Assembly (NCBI GenBank): GCA_949825065.1 | Contig: OX463846.1 | Location: forward strand, 14,545,046 to 14,609,045 | Direction: 5' to 3' | Source of the DNA: Odontocerum albicorne | Lineage: Eukaryota; Arthropoda; Insecta; Trichoptera; Odontoceridae | DNA length: 64,000 nucleotides | In this document: positions 42,717-56,250 of the stretch, piece by piece | Layout: every line of letters begins with the position of its first letter | How positions within the stretch are numbered: the stretch's first letter is position 1 | Notes under the pieces: generated by a model | Databases searched by the model: none | What the model was told of the DNA's origin: nothing | Seen by the model: the letters and a program-made list of their open reading frames with translations, nothing else | Made by a program: the position numbers and the translations under genes

Positions 42717-42942
42717 GCTTCAGAAGGAATATGTGTTTTGATTTTAATCTGTTAAGGATACACTGATTACATATTCATAAAATAATAATTAATATACTCG
42801 TATGTACTATATTTTAAAATAATTGTTTGCATGCACCACTGGTGATCTCGATATAATACTAAACAGTACTATTGAAATAATCACCATTTTTCATAACAAA
42901 AATCTTAAGTGTAACACAAGTTTTGACGACTCTGGAGTTTAT

Positions 42943-43200
42943 AATTGAATCGACAAATGGTAGGCTCCGCAATTTAAAGGTTAAATAATAGTTTATTATT
43001 GAATCGTCAAATGGTAGGCTCCGCAATTTAAATAATAGTTTATTATTGAATCGTCAAATGGTAGGCTCCGCAATATAAAGGTTCAAAAATAGTTTATTAT
43101 TGAATCGTCAAATGGTAGGCTCCGCAATTTAAAGGTTTAATAATAGTTTATTATTGAATCGTCAAATGGTAGGCTCCGCAATTTAAAGGTTAAATAATAA
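42943..43200. repeat. Minisatellite, 5 copies of a 50-62 bp unit
   Basis: Core CAAATGGTAGGCTCCGCAAT occurs five times, each followed by WTAAA and most by GGTT, AATAGTTTATTATTGAATCG. Copies are nearly identical; the second lacks about 10 bp. Recently expanded. Confidence 0.95.
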
Positions 43201-43280
43201 CCATTAAATTGTGTTAAATAATAATTATACATATTTGTTAGCGTAAAATATCACAAAAAGTTTACGATGTGCAATACACG

Positions 43281-43463
43281 ACGACCGTTTTGACTAGTTG
43301 GTAAGACGCCTTCCTATCCAGGGGGTATGAGCTCGAGTCCCGTTGCAACCCCTAATTATTTTTAAAATTGTTCCAGAATGATTTTCAATTAAGGGCTCTT
43401 TAACGTCTTTTTAGTCGGATGTAAAATATTAGTTCATTGCAAATAAGCTCGCTGGTTGTACTA
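43281..43463 (+). mobile_element. SINE-A copy
   Basis: ACGACCGTTTTGACTAGTTG (A box), GAGCTCGAGTCCCGTTGCAA (B box), ATTGTTCCAGAATGATTTTC and CAAATAAGCTCGCTGGTTGT at the tail. Nearly full length. Confidence 0.75.
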
Positions 43464-43789
43464 TATATATAACGAAAATATAATACAGTACAATTAGTTC
43501 CCAACATAAAATGTGATGAGGGCAAAATATAACCAAAGAGACCATTAATGACGACATAAAATCACATTCAAAGCTAGAAAGAAGGTCGGTACCTTAACAA
43601 AATCCTAAAAGTCTGAAATGCACAGTTCCTCTATTATTTCCAAAATCAAACAACCGTAAAACATAACACAATGCAAAAAAAAAACCCCCTGGATGTATCG
43701 TTTGAAAAATAGATAAACATTAATAAATCTTCAAAAATCATTGATCTATTCCTGAAAGTGCATCGGAATTTATGTTTTCCAGCTAATTT

Positions 43790-44060
43790 CTCGATTCTGT
43801 GCCTTTTGTGAAACGAAATAAAATATTACACACGTTCATTTCACGCAAAAAGAATGGCCGGGCACAAAGACCCAAGTGAGTTTATAATAAATCCAGGCTG
43901 ACAGCGTAAAATATGATAACTGCGTAATGCGCTTTGGCAGAAAAGTTCTACTTTTCCATTGTTGGACGACACGAGGGGTATCTATACAAAGAGGTTCTCA
44001 AATGTTCGTCCTATTCCCTGGGGATTAATTTATTTTCTACAAATATCGAATTATATTCCA
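43790..44060. promoter_or_regulatory. Complex non-repetitive island (candidate regulatory)
   Basis: Includes TTATAATAAATCCAGGCTGA (Hox/Cad-like AATAAA-type core) and GATAACTGCGTAATGCGCTT. No repeat match. A 76-codon frame at 43,959-44,189 is not supported. Confidence 0.35.
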
Positions 44061-44749
44061 ATAAAGATTTTTGAAAAAAAATCCGCATTATGGAATTGGA
44101 TATTTACATATTCGAAACGCTTGGCTCCAAATGTTGGCAACTGTAATTTAGAGTTACTTGTACATGTAGATTCATTCGAAATTGATTAATAATGTGTATA
44201 ACTTCATTCACTTTCAAATATATTTTAGTTCGAAATTTTACTCCAATCTAAACCGAAACTTATGTTAACAGCACCAAATAAAAGTTATACACAAATTAAT
44301 AAAAAAAGCAATTTGTAAAATATAGATAACACGCATTAAAGAAATTTAAATATAATACCTAAATACTAAATATTAATTTCTAAGCTTAAAAAATCGAGTT
44401 TTATATTTAGAGGCGGACCTCATAAGTTCTTAACATTCAAGTGGGCTAATGAATCCACGTCACTCTCTTTTTTTAGGAAGCTTCGACAAATTTGTACGAA
44501 ATTAAACTATGAAAAACATTGAAAAGATAGTGTAGAATTAAACGATTCATTCATATTGTTTCGAATTAATATTTGACACAGATTCGAAGTATCAAAAAAA
44601 TGGTTAGAAAAATATAGACTGAATTGTTTAAATCATGCTGCATTTCGCGATTATTTTAGGTAAAAAAAATTAGAACTTGTAGTCACCTGAAGTGGTTCAT
44701 TCCGTTATATAGCAGATCTTTATTCGAAGTCTTGGTGATATTATGAAAA
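44061..44749. other. AT-rich stretch, nothing recognised
   Basis: No gene or repeat seen. Confidence 0.45.
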
Positions 44750-44945
44750 TATTGTGAATTACTGTTATTTTTTTCATCAAGTTTTTAATGGTTCGAGTAT
44801 ATTTTTTTCTTTTCGTAAATAACATTGTAACCTTTCACCCAACAATTTGTATGACTCAAGTCTGGTTGGTTGAAACATATTGCCGTAGGGCAACAAAATC
44901 ACAATTTGTATGTTTTACAAGTGTCTAAATAAATTAATAGGCTGG
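44750..44945 (+). mobile_element. LINE 3' end, family G
   Basis: TAACCTTTCACCCAACAATT, GTCTGGTTGGTTGAAACATA, TTGCCGTAGGGCAACAAAAT and CAATTTGTATGTTTTACAAG then TGTCTAAATAAATTAATA. Matches 36,600-36,815 in the same order. Confidence 0.65.
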
Positions 44946-46225
<1,280 letters not shown>

Positions 46226-46354
46226 TATATATATCATACATGTCTTTGGGTTTTGCGTATCTTATAAACTGCAAGGCGCATCAACGTATCTGTCATTCAC
46301 AATTAGTGATAACCGAAAAAAATTTGAGAACTTGAAGGAAAATAATTCTCACAC

Positions 46355-46620
46355 ACGAGTACATTGAGCATGTTGCCAGACAGAACAACGAAAGTCTTGA
46401 GAAGTTGGTGATCACGGGGGCAGTTGAAAGAATACTAGGAAGAAAAATATCTTCTACAAGATGAATAGACTTAATAAAGGACTAAACACAATCCTTTTTA
46501 AACGCTACATTCAACATAGCCCAAAACAAAGAAACAAATGTCGCTCTAAGTTCTAGACTAAGCAGAAAATCTGATAGGCAATTCTTCGTGTTCGCGTATC
46601 GTATCGTCAGCCATCCTGCG
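46355..46620 (+). pseudogene. Non-LTR RT C-terminal relic, family RT3
   Basis: Reads ARQNNESLEKLVITGAVER-like in one frame, with ATGAATAGACTTAATAAAGG (R-IDLIK) and later coding debris. The words GAGAAGTTGGTGATCACGGG and GCAGTTGAAAGAA align with GAAAAGCTAGTGATCACGAG and ACAGTTGAAAGAA at 50.5 kb. Heavily decayed. Confidence 0.6.
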
Positions 46621-46719
46621 AATGGAAGACGCTTGTGGGCGTATTAGTTTCTAGTGTGTATACTGTTGTTTTAAAAGATGTAGTTTAATATTTTAAGGAA
46701 TAAACTAAATATGAGGAAA

Positions 46720-46960
46720 CTTTGGTCAGGACATACGAAGGATCTGATAGCCTAGGCATGCCACCACCTGGATGGATGGCCCGGCCATCGCTGCTGCAGA
46801 TCATAATCTCCCGTGTTGAACAAACACCAAAGTAATTTATCGTCATCTCCTCGCACAAAGCAGGCTCTGGTAGTCAATAGATTATCATCGGTCTATTCTC
46901 CGCTTGTTTGTGTGCCCGAGACAGGTGTGACAGGAAAGTTGAGGGCAATATAGGATCTTT
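46720..46960. promoter_or_regulatory. Complex island with T-box-like word (candidate regulatory)
   Basis: Includes ATGGCCCGGCCATCGCTGCT, CAGATCATAATCTCCCG and AGGTGTGACAGGAAAG (46,923-46,938). AGGTGTGA is the known T-box half-site. The 16-base word recurs with one difference at 60,361-60,376. Confidence 0.4.
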
Positions 46961-47799
46961 TGAATTATGTATATTTATTTTTCTAGTCGAAAACCGCGCT
47001 AAAAGAATATTTAAATGGGGGCTAATACACATTTATATATGCAATATATGTACTATGGAATTAGGGAATAGATTTGTTAAAAATTAAAATATAAGTTTTT
47101 GTTTTAAATCGAAATATTATGTAACGTGTATTTTTTGCTCTTTGACAAGAAATATTTACCATATTCAAATAAACAATATATTTCTACAATGTTGTTTAAC
47201 GAACGAACTGACTCCAATGGTCCACCCGTTTCATTATATTATATATGTACTCGTATATATCTAGAACGCTTCCACTAATTTATTTGTTCGGCACTTCCAC
47301 AAAAAAAGTTCCACAGGTTATGCCAATTACTAGTTTTGAAAAGCTATAACATTTTAGGTTACACACAAGCAGAAAAACTAGAACGAACTAAAATTACTAA
47401 TTAAAAGCCGAGATTATCTGAATATGAAAAAAAAAATCAGTGTAAAATTTTATTTAGAAACCGCTGAAAATATAACCTGAAACATTCGGATGCAAATTAA
47501 GAGTTTTACAATATGTCATGGAGATAAACTTACTCTTGAAGTATTTATTTAGACACTTTATTGTAAATTACATAAATGGTGAGATTATTGCCACACGGTC
47601 AACTATTCTTATTAACCGAACAAGAAGTATGCCGATTCGTTCAATTGCAGAGCGACAGGTTACAAAGTTAAAAAAAAAACAAACTTAAATTTACTTAAAG
47701 TATTAAAAAAAACAAATGAAAAGAACAGTACAAATAAACATTTGCAAATGTCACCATGGACTGGGAAAGGATAAGAACAAATGAGTCCTAGAGAAACAC
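46961..47799. other. AT-rich stretch, nothing recognised
   Basis: No gene or shared repeat seen apart from a TACTCGTA at 47,248. Confidence 0.45.
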
Positions 47800-47960
47800 A
47801 CTTATTGATGAGATACGTATTTTTTAAGTCGAGGTTTGAAGGAAGACGACTGAGGTGAGAGTCTTAGGGCAGTTGCTAACTGATTACAGAGTGTAACGAC
47901 ATGGACAGTAAAGGACCATGTGAAGAAGGAGTGATGGATTATAAATGTTAAACGGTAAAA
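47800..47960 (-). pseudogene. LINE RT C-terminal fragment, family RT4
   Basis: Minus strand reads HHSFFTWSFTVHVVTLCNQL, then ALRLSPQSSSFKPRLKKY. It is the same segment as FTSSFTVHAVRLWNQL in the copy at 62,952-63,224. Confidence 0.7.
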
Positions 47961-48419
47961 CTAGTGCTGTGGGTCAACAAACAAAAATTTAACTCCAGCT
48001 CCAAAATTTTTAAATGTTTGACTCTGACTTCTACTCCTATAGTACATATATTGCTAGCCATGAGGCTACTTGAACGCCACTTATAGCTATGATGCTTGAA
48101 TGTAGATATTTTAGAAATAATGTCTACCGGGATCCCCATCCCTCATCATTGTATTATACAAGCTATTTGTACTAAATGACAGATAGTTTATAATTTCCAA
48201 TTGTAATTTATTTTGCCAATAAGTTTTAAAAAATGTAAAAAAATTGACTTCGACGCTGATTCGACTCCACAAAAAACCAACCGATCTCACGACTGGGTAA
48301 AATTATAATAATTAATGTTTAAGTTGTAATATTTAATGTAGATTTTATACAGTCTCAATAGAGAATTGTAACACCGGAACATTATTCTTTTGACACATCA
48401 CAAAAGAGTCATTGAAAGA

Positions 48420-48640
48420 GGAGAGTCACCCAGCAGAATCATGAGCCATGAGCCATGGGCCATGGGCGACGGGCCCCCATGAATTATGGTGTTGCGATGT
48501 GACACCTATTATTTCATGCGCCGTATACCATAAAGCATAAATAGTCAGGGGCACCGCCTCAATGTAAGGGGCACCTGCAGGTAGGCAAAACAATAATTAG
48601 AATGGTTTTCTGTAATTATAATTGGATTTTCGTGGTAGGA
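48420..48640. promoter_or_regulatory. Complex island with 7-bp repeats (candidate regulatory)
   Basis: Starts with a 7-bp periodic run (GAGCCAT, GAGCCAT, GGGCCAT, GGGCGAC; 48,443-48,470) and CGGGCCCCCATGAATTATGG. Then come TATTATTTCATGCGCCGTAT and CCATAAAGCATAAATAG (Cad/Hox-like cores), and AACAATAATTAGAATGG. Confidence 0.35.
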
Positions 48641-48754
48641 GGAATTTAAAAAAGGCATACAATATATGGAAAAGCAAGTACGACTGATAAATTAATGAGA
48701 AAATTAGGAATGGTACGAATTGAAAAAAGGGTGCAGTGTTTAAAATGAACAATG

Positions 48755-48960
48755 TAACATTGATATTATTTGGCAACGGGAAAGAAATAAATGATGATAG
48801 ATTTACAAAAAGTGTCTATACGAGTAGTCTACAGGTGGAAGACGCGAGAAGTTAGAGGAAACCCAGAAAAACGTAGAGTTAAAGGTCTTGAAAATAGGAG
48901 GGTATGCATGACAAGCTAGATGGACGTTATAAAGATAAATATTTAAGCCAGGATATGATG
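48755..48960 (+). pseudogene. RT1 relic
   Basis: WFGNGKEINDDRFTKSVYTS aligns with WFGHVERINEERLTK... of other copies. GGAAACCCAGAAAAACGTAG follows at the GRPRKTW position. Frames broken. Confidence 0.5.
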
Positions 48961-50289
48961 AAGTGGAAATCTATTACTAGGCGTATTGGTGATGATGGCG
49001 AAATGGATTAAAAAAATCTGAAAAATATTCCATTTGTAATATTGGGTGACTCTATAGGGCAGAATACACTTCCCCTGGATTAGAGACAGGACGGAATATT
49101 TAGGGAGATGTTTCATGATGACGTGATTTATTTATTGATTTGAAATCTTTGACTGATTTCGATACTAAATGACGTAAGAAAAATAAATTACAACTTATTA
49201 TAGTAAAAATCTATTTGAGTACTTATATTTCTTATCAACAACTTGTTTTAAGTCCCTGATTTTAAAGTAACAATAATTTACAAATATAATAAAAACAATA
49301 TAAATTAAAAAGTATGTTATAACAAAGCTACAATTGTTCAAACACCAGATTTAAATATATAGGCAATCCACCCACATTAAAATGATTTGTGTTATCACAT
49401 TAAAGTGAATATAATAAATTAAATTGAAAAAACATTGCAAGCTTCCACTGATTAAAAATATTTTAGTGTCTTTAAATGGAAAACATGTTTTATGTTTGAA
49501 TCCCAATGGTGACCTGCCAAAATTTACCATTATGTTATTTCATATAAAACTTTCTTGGTGGTTTGAAAAAAATTACGTTAAACCGTGAAAAGGTTTTACA
49601 AACCAAGTAATTTTGTTATAATCGCAACTCGAAGAAAAAAATAGTATTTATTGAAAAATATTCGTAACTATAAATGATAAAATATAGCTCAATCATAAAA
49701 AAATCCACTACCTAATTAGGGATTCCATTGTTGGATGAAGTTCTTCCACGTTTCCCTTTCTTGCGCTATAAATGTATTTAGTGTAATAAATTTTGTAAAG
49801 AAACACCTGTCATTTGACATAATTAATAGTGTGTTGAGACATATTTCAATATCCAAAAACAATAACCAAAAAAGACATAGTTACAATAAAAATAAAAGCA
49901 GCTTTGCACAAATAAGAAACAACGACTAGTTATGAAACGAAAAACGTTACGCCATAATGCTACCATTGACCATTAAGTGATCTTATACCATATATGTACA
50001 AATGGACTAACCCCCATTTAGGGAAATAAATGTATGATCGATAAGTAGAGTTCGATTTAGCCAGATTTTATATGAGAATTGCTCACTGATCGACTTTTTT
50101 TTTTCAATTCAACATACTCGTATATGGAGAGTATATCATGAGAAAAAAATATTGGATGGACGGGAAGGTGATATTATACGATACGACGCGTATGCCCAAT
50201 GATGAATATAGTATAATATGTTAGGGCTCCTTCATAGTGTTAAAATAGAGAGCAACCAATTAGCATTTGAAATAAACACCTTACCGTGT
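48961..50289. other. AT-rich stretch, nothing recognised
   Basis: No gene or repeat recognised. Confidence 0.5.
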
Positions 50290-50760
50290 AACACTTCGAA
50301 ACTCGAACAAGAAGCAATGCGTTAAGAGATTACATAGAAGTGTTTTGAATAACGCAGGATGTGAAACATAATTCCAAAGATCTGATGGATGCGAACTTTT
50401 CGTGCCCATTGGATAGAAAGGCACACCAGCGTCTCTATCGCACAAGAATAAGAGATTACCGGAAGATTTTCGACGACATGCAGGAAAAGATTCCTATCAT
50501 GGTTGGGACATATTGCTAGAAAGTATATCGAAAGTCTGGAAAAGCTAGTGATCACGAGAACAGTTGAAAGAAAGTGAGCAAGAGGAAAGTGCCTATAAGA
50601 TGGATTTACCAAATAAAGTATTTAACAGGATTGTATTTAAATGCTGCATTCAAAATCATTCAGGACAGGGAAAAATGGAGAGAGTTGATGCACAAAGTTC
50701 CTGACATAACAGAATACGAGTTCCATGACGCAAAGCATTGAGCACACGAGGAAGAACATG
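50290..50760 (+). pseudogene. Non-LTR RT C-terminal relic, family RT3
   Basis: Reads RKAHQRLYRTRIRDYRKIFD in one frame, with ESLEKLV-like (GAAAGTCTGGAAAAGCTAGT), MDLPNKVFNRI and DREKWRELMHKVPD later. The final DRExWRxLvxxv motif is the usual C-terminus of several insect non-LTR polyproteins. Frames broken several times. Confidence 0.65.
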
Positions 50761-53539
50761 AATATAGTTTTCTCATTTGGCAATTTAAATAAAAAAGGTA
50801 TTAAGAGGGTTGGATCTTTATTGTATAGATGCAACCACAGTCTTTTCTAATAAAGCTCTTTATTGCTCGCGTGGTCAAGCTCTTTCTTCTTGTGAAACAA
50901 TGCAGAGCAACACACGACCATCTTTTGTGATGAATTTCTCCTGAAAGTTATTCTTTCAGAACAATAAGTTGGTTTTGAAATAAACCAAATGGCAGTAAAA
51001 ATGTAAAGTGCCGCTTTGTTTTGTTATTTGTCATATTCTTCTTTTAATCTCGTATGTCCTTTGATGTAGATGTTTTATGTGTGTTCCTCAAACAACTATA
51101 CAGCTTTCATGAAGAACAAAATATGCATTTGAATAATGAACAGTTTTAAGATTTTTCTCATTTTTTTATAAAACTTTTATGTTATAGAGTCCATCCATAG
51201 TATGACAATCATAATTAATCACGAATCACAATTATATCACTCATTGGAAGTGCTTTTTAAAACTTATCTTCCCCTTTTTTAAGTCACTTAAGACTCGTAT
51301 TACTGGATTTATTCTATAAAACATTCAGTATATATAAATACTGAATAATCTTTGGATACTGTAGACAGCTGACGAAGAAAGTTTTGGACTAAAATGGATC
51401 GTTCAGAACATAGGTTATGCGAGTTGCGTGTATAATAAAAAGGTTTCTGAATTCAGAGCAGTCCTTTGAGATGACGCAGATGAGTGCAATGTGTGGCCCG
51501 GAGATATTATCTTATTTTAGCACAATAATTAAAAAATATTTTTAATGATACAACTAAACTACCCTTGATAGTTATTTTACATATTATGGAGTAAAGAAAT
51601 ATATGAAGAGGGATTGGCAAAGTTACGATACTTCCAAATAAGTAATAATATCCAGGAAAGTTTTTTAGATAAATCTGTAATAATTGTATGTATTTGATAA
51701 TTATGTTAATCAAATTAATTTATTTGTTTGTTAATTTATCTTCATTAGTTTTAATATGTAATCAATGATCAACTAAATCAATTTCTCATTTTATAAGTAA
51801 GTATTCTGTTGGATTTTCATTCCAAAACCTTTGTCAATAAATCGCTTTAAAAATAAAATTGATTAATGTATACTTATATAAAAGTTAAGATAAGTAAACA
51901 TTATATAATATGTAAGTAGTATTCTCTTCTTGAGCCATTAGAAGAGCTTGAGCCATTAAAGTGAGGCTAAATCGAGTGGAATACGGTCCTTGGGTATGTC
52001 CAGTCATGGAAAACGTGCTTGTCGACCTGCAAAAGATAGAGTAAAGTGAAGGATGGGAGCATAATAAACAAGATTCTTCGAGATGGAGAAACTTATTTTC
52101 TTTAAAAAGTATACTACTATCAGCAACATGTGTTAAAATTTCCCTTCTACGAAAGTACTAATAAAGAACTTGTTAAGTGTAGAGGAAAACCAAAAAAAAA
52201 ATATTCATATCAACATCAAAAATATGTATCAAATATTATTCTACTATTTTTATTACTTTACCGATTCTGATTGACAAGCATTATCAAAACGCGAAACCAT
52301 TGTTAAATGAGCAGGAAGTTTGTGAAAAAATATAAAATACATATTTGGTTTACTTTTTGAATATCTATTATCGAGTTGCCCTTATTTATTATCAGTCAAA
52401 AAACCTTTAGTTAGATAACATATTTCACGATGGAAATTGAACATTGGTAATGAGGCAGGTTAGATAAATGTAACAATGCAATAAAAACATAAAGTTATAG
52501 AATCGTTAGTTGGAAGAAAATATGCAATCACTCATAGTTTAAAACATTAATATTTGTTTTACATATTACTTCAGAAATTGTGTACATATGTTAGTGGGTT
52601 TAGTTAAGAATTTGAAATTACCGTATCTGCCTAAATTGATAACACATCGCATATATTGTTTCAAGAATCTAGAGGTCATGCGGTTTGAGTACAGTTCAAC
52701 TGACTTCTGGGTTGTAGTGATTAAAGTTGTCGCAAAGAGACGACATCTCCAGAAGAACTTTTAATTATTCAAACCATATACATATCAAGCACCAATGGGG
52801 AAAATAATATTTATTTATTTGTAATTCACGACATAATACCTTTTACAGAACTAGTGAACATTAAAATATAAAAAAGTTTATTTAACACTTAAAATTATTA
52901 AAACAAGTACATTGAATTTCTGTTACAACACGAAGATATAACAAAAACTCAATTCATAATGGTTTTAGACTGCAATACAAGAAATGCAAATCAAAAAAAC
53001 TACTTCGAACGGTGAATTACATAATCATTTTTATCTGTAAAATAATAACCATAAAGTGGTACAAAAAATAATGTACGGGGAAAATAATTAACAATAATAT
53101 TAACTATTTGAATTAGTTATTAATTGAATAAATTTTATACACGTAAATGTATTAATAAAATATGTACCTATATTTATTTTTGTTATACACATATAAATAA
53201 ATTTTAGTCAAGTGGTATAAAATATTTGTTTTACTTTATATTTATAATAATCAAATACTCTTCGTATTTTTTTATGTCTATATACGTCTTATTTCACAAA
53301 AAAAATCGTTATGGGCAGAAAATCATACTTTACATTTCTGCAATTCCAAATTGTTAGTCCTACTAACTAGCATTCAACATGATCATATTCGTAATACGAA
53401 GATAATACAAATAATACGAGATATACTATATATAATCTGGAAGGATATTGACGTAACGTGTCATTTCACTAGATGCACAGAAAATGTAAAATAAATTTTT
53501 TGATTATAATAAAAAAATCATTAGCGACCCATTTAAGTA
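50761..53539. other. Long AT-rich stretch, little recognised
   Basis: No coding region found. A segment at 51,430-51,520 with GTGGCCCGGAGATATTATCT faintly recalls the SINE-B 3' end. CTTGAGCCATTAGAAGAGCTTGAGCCATTA at 51,930-51,960 (quoted as two CTTGAGCCATTA words) is a short duplication. Confidence 0.45.
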
Positions 53540-53830
53540 AAACATTGTCTTCACCTGAATTTGGAGAACAAGAGCGGCAAATGTCTAAAGATGTTTAACA
53601 ATCCTGTAGCCTCACTCGTCGTGTCACGCGAAGATTTATTATCCTTCAGGACACCATCGTTTTTTGTCATGGTGCCATGTCCAAATAGGGTTTGACGGGT
53701 TTTCTGGTCCTTGAAAGGAGAATGTCTTCATAATTAGCTGCGTCATATCTTATTCCCCTGACAGCTGCTTTTTGTGCTAATTATTATATCCTGACATGTA
53801 TGATCGATGGTGGTTTGTGTCTTGGGATGG
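53540..53830. promoter_or_regulatory. Complex island with homeodomain-type cores
   Basis: Contains TTCATAATTAGCTGCGTCAT and TTTTGTGCTAATTATTATAT, two TAATTA-type cores about 45 bp apart with CCCTGACAGCTGC (E-box) between. No repeat match; candidate enhancer. Confidence 0.4.
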
Positions 53831-54114
53831 CTTCGAAAAAAAGATTATTTGATTTTAATTGCAATCTCGATCGGTAGATTAGCAAAAATGATAGGTATTA
53901 AACAAATTCCTCTTTTTAAACAATCATCTTTGAAAAAATCCCTTTGTAGACGTAGATGTTTGCATAAAAATAAACCTCACAATATTGTTCTTATTTAGAG
54001 ATGATCGGGCAATCATAACACCGCCTCGCATAAAAATGATTTTAATCGTATTGTTTACTATTGAACTCAAACTGGAGAGTATAAAAATACGCCGAGAAAT
54101 ATGCTGAATCCACT

Positions 54115-54350
54115 ATAGTTTCTCAGTACCAATTTGATGTATGGAAGTGAAACGCGGACGGAGAAAAAAATGAAAGGGACTGAATAAATGTTATAGAAAT
54201 AAGTGCATTTAAAAAAAATACGTGAGGTGAGAATGTTTTATATCATAGAATATGGAATGAAGGGATTATGGATATATGTGAACTTAAGGCTGGTGTGTTA
54301 AGTAAGATGAAGAGGACAGAGAAATGGCGTGACGATATATATGTATATTT
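54115..54350 (+). pseudogene. RT1 fragment
   Basis: TTTGATGTATGGAAGTGAAA (LMYGSET), CGGACGGAGAAAAAAATGAA, GTTATAGAAATAAGTGCATT, a CATAGAATATGGAATGAAGG region and GTGAACTTAAGGCTGGTGTG. It then jumps to AATGGCGTGACGATATATAT at the 3' end, so the middle (WFGH...NDILKE) is deleted. Confidence 0.65.
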
Positions 54351-54779
54351 CTATGTCATCTTATAATAGTCTTTTTCATTATATTTAATAGATTTGTTAT
54401 TTCAAACCCATTTTGTCCTAAATTCATCATAAGTATAATTTTCCAAACGAGCGCATTGTCCGAGTATTTCCTCAGCTCATATCTAGATTTAATATAATAC
54501 TTCGCGTAAATCAGTTGTCGAAATTGGTAATTGAGATATTTTACTCCGTTTGTTTTTTTTTTAAATTTTCTTGGTTTAGTTATTTCGATATCGAAATAAA
54601 GTAAAAAATAAAATTCTTAAAACTTCAAGTCATTTTAAAAATATTAAAAGTGTCAAACGTATTTGAATGATTAAAAACAGAAAATATTTCAGTATAATAA
54701 TTATACATTCCACCGGATAAATAAAATATGTTTAAGCAAATACATAGCCAACTTTTGTTACCAAATTGAATAATGCAAA

Positions 54780-55215
54780 TAGTTCCTCCAGCCAAGTCAC
54801 AACGTCTGGTGTTATTTTCTACATCTCCTGCATACCTCTAATAAACGCATATAGTGGGTAATTGATTACGATATGGTCCATTGTCTGAGTTTTTTCCACA
54901 TAAACAAAGATGATTCTGCTAGGTCCCACGTATGCATATTGTATACAGTGCGGCCTACTCCGCATGTGATCCTATTCAGAGCAAACCATTCCTTCCAAGG
55001 TAAGAAAAAACTAGAATAAATCATAATTTGGCATAAAAATTATGTCGCCTACACATAAATTAAAATGTTTACGTCAATTACCGTCGGATCGACCACAATA
55101 TGCCTATTTTTACATCATACTCCATTCAATGGGCCCGCCATTTATAGGTGATCGGCTTGTTGTCGACTTGTTCTGGAGACTTCCAGATTGTTCGACGGGT
55201 GGCAAGCGTTCTCTT
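54780..55215 (-). pseudogene. Non-LTR RT C-terminal relic, family RT5
   Basis: Minus strand gives TIWKSPEQVDNKPITYKWRA, then WFALNRITCGVGRTVYNMHT and WDLAESSL. The LNRIRTG.GR...L.KW.L region precedes the terminal cysteine knuckle in R1/Jockey-like proteins. A second copy is at 22,120-22,430. Frames broken. Confidence 0.65.
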
Positions 55216-55370
55216 ATTTTAATGATTACATGCATTAAATGATTTACAGTGGAAGTATTTTCTCAGTATTTTATTGAGTCCTACGTGACATTTAAATTAC
55301 TCCCATGCATATACATTATTACTATAATCTAGATTGCATATTTTTTATCAAAAATTATTTCATTATCGAA

Positions 55371-55494
55371 AATAAATACAACTTTAGAGAGCACCGTAAT
55401 TTTTTAAGTAAAACGTTAATACAACTTTAGGGAGCACCGTAATTTTTGAAGGAAAATAAATACAACTTTAGGGAGCATCGTAATTTTTTAAGGA
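55371..55494. repeat. Tandem repeat, about 54-bp unit, 2-3 copies
   Basis: ATACAACTTTAGRGAGCACC then GTAATTTTTKAAG recurs three times (55,376, 55,428 and 55,468), at uneven spacing. Confidence 0.8.
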
Positions 55495-56180
55495 GATGAA
55501 TGTTATAAAATTATCTCTGGCTAATTATGCTTGTTTTTAATGCCTTAAAGATTTCCACAGTCTACAGAATTTACCTTTATTGTTCTTTGTATAAAGCTTG
55601 GAAGACTTTAAGATTCACACATTCCACTTCAGTCGAGGAGAATTTTCCACAAAAAGAAAACTCCAAAATCTAAGGAACTTAAATAGTGTTAACTCTTAAA
55701 TCTACATCGGAGTATCGGGATATTTTTTATCGAAATAGATTTGGTGAGAATCTACTTTCAATCGCATTTTCGTCGAATCTTTTTATAAGCTGGATTTCAT
55801 CCTTACAAGCAATCCAACTCAATTTTATTCATTTGGAATTTTGTACGCTTATCATAGATTGTGAGATATTTTTCTTTTTCTTGTCGGAAAACGTTTAAAT
55901 ATTTCAATATGTTCGAACAAGAAAACGTTTTATATTTTAGTGTGATTTATCTTTTTCAAGAGAGAATGACTTGAATTGGTCACTATTTCACGCTTAGGAG
56001 CGTGACTTATAGTAGTTGACTTTGTTAATTTTTCTATTATGTCGTGTTTTCTATAAATCGTGGGCGTTCTGTCAAAGTTTTTTCCGTTTTGTTGATTTTT
56101 TTGCCTCATACTTACCAAGATCTCTAAAAAATGCGTTGTGATTTTGATGTGTTTTTATGTCTACTTAGTGAATCGAATAT
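55495..56180. other. AT-rich stretch, nothing recognised
   Basis: Two open frames of 62-70 codons without recognisable content. Confidence 0.45.
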
Positions 56181-56250
56181 GAGCGATAATAGAACCCGCA
56201 ATCTCCGAGTCGGAAGCTAGACTTCGTACTAACTAGGCCACAAAGTTTGT
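56181..56250 (-). mobile_element. SINE-A or SINE-B head only
   Basis: On the minus strand: AACTTTGTGGCCTAGTTAGT (A box), ACTCGGAGATTGCGGGTTCT (B box altered) and ATTATCGCTCATATTCGATT. No body remains, so the family cannot be fixed. Confidence 0.55.

Noticed and set aside
42943..43200. CRISPR-like array
   Set aside because: Repeats are tandem with no unique spacers, and the DNA is eukaryotic. The same applies to the arrays at 4.4, 17.1 and 61.3 kb.
43959..44189. 76-codon frame next to a complex island
   Set aside because: No recognisable domain, and it extends into AT-rich sequence without a change in composition at its ends.
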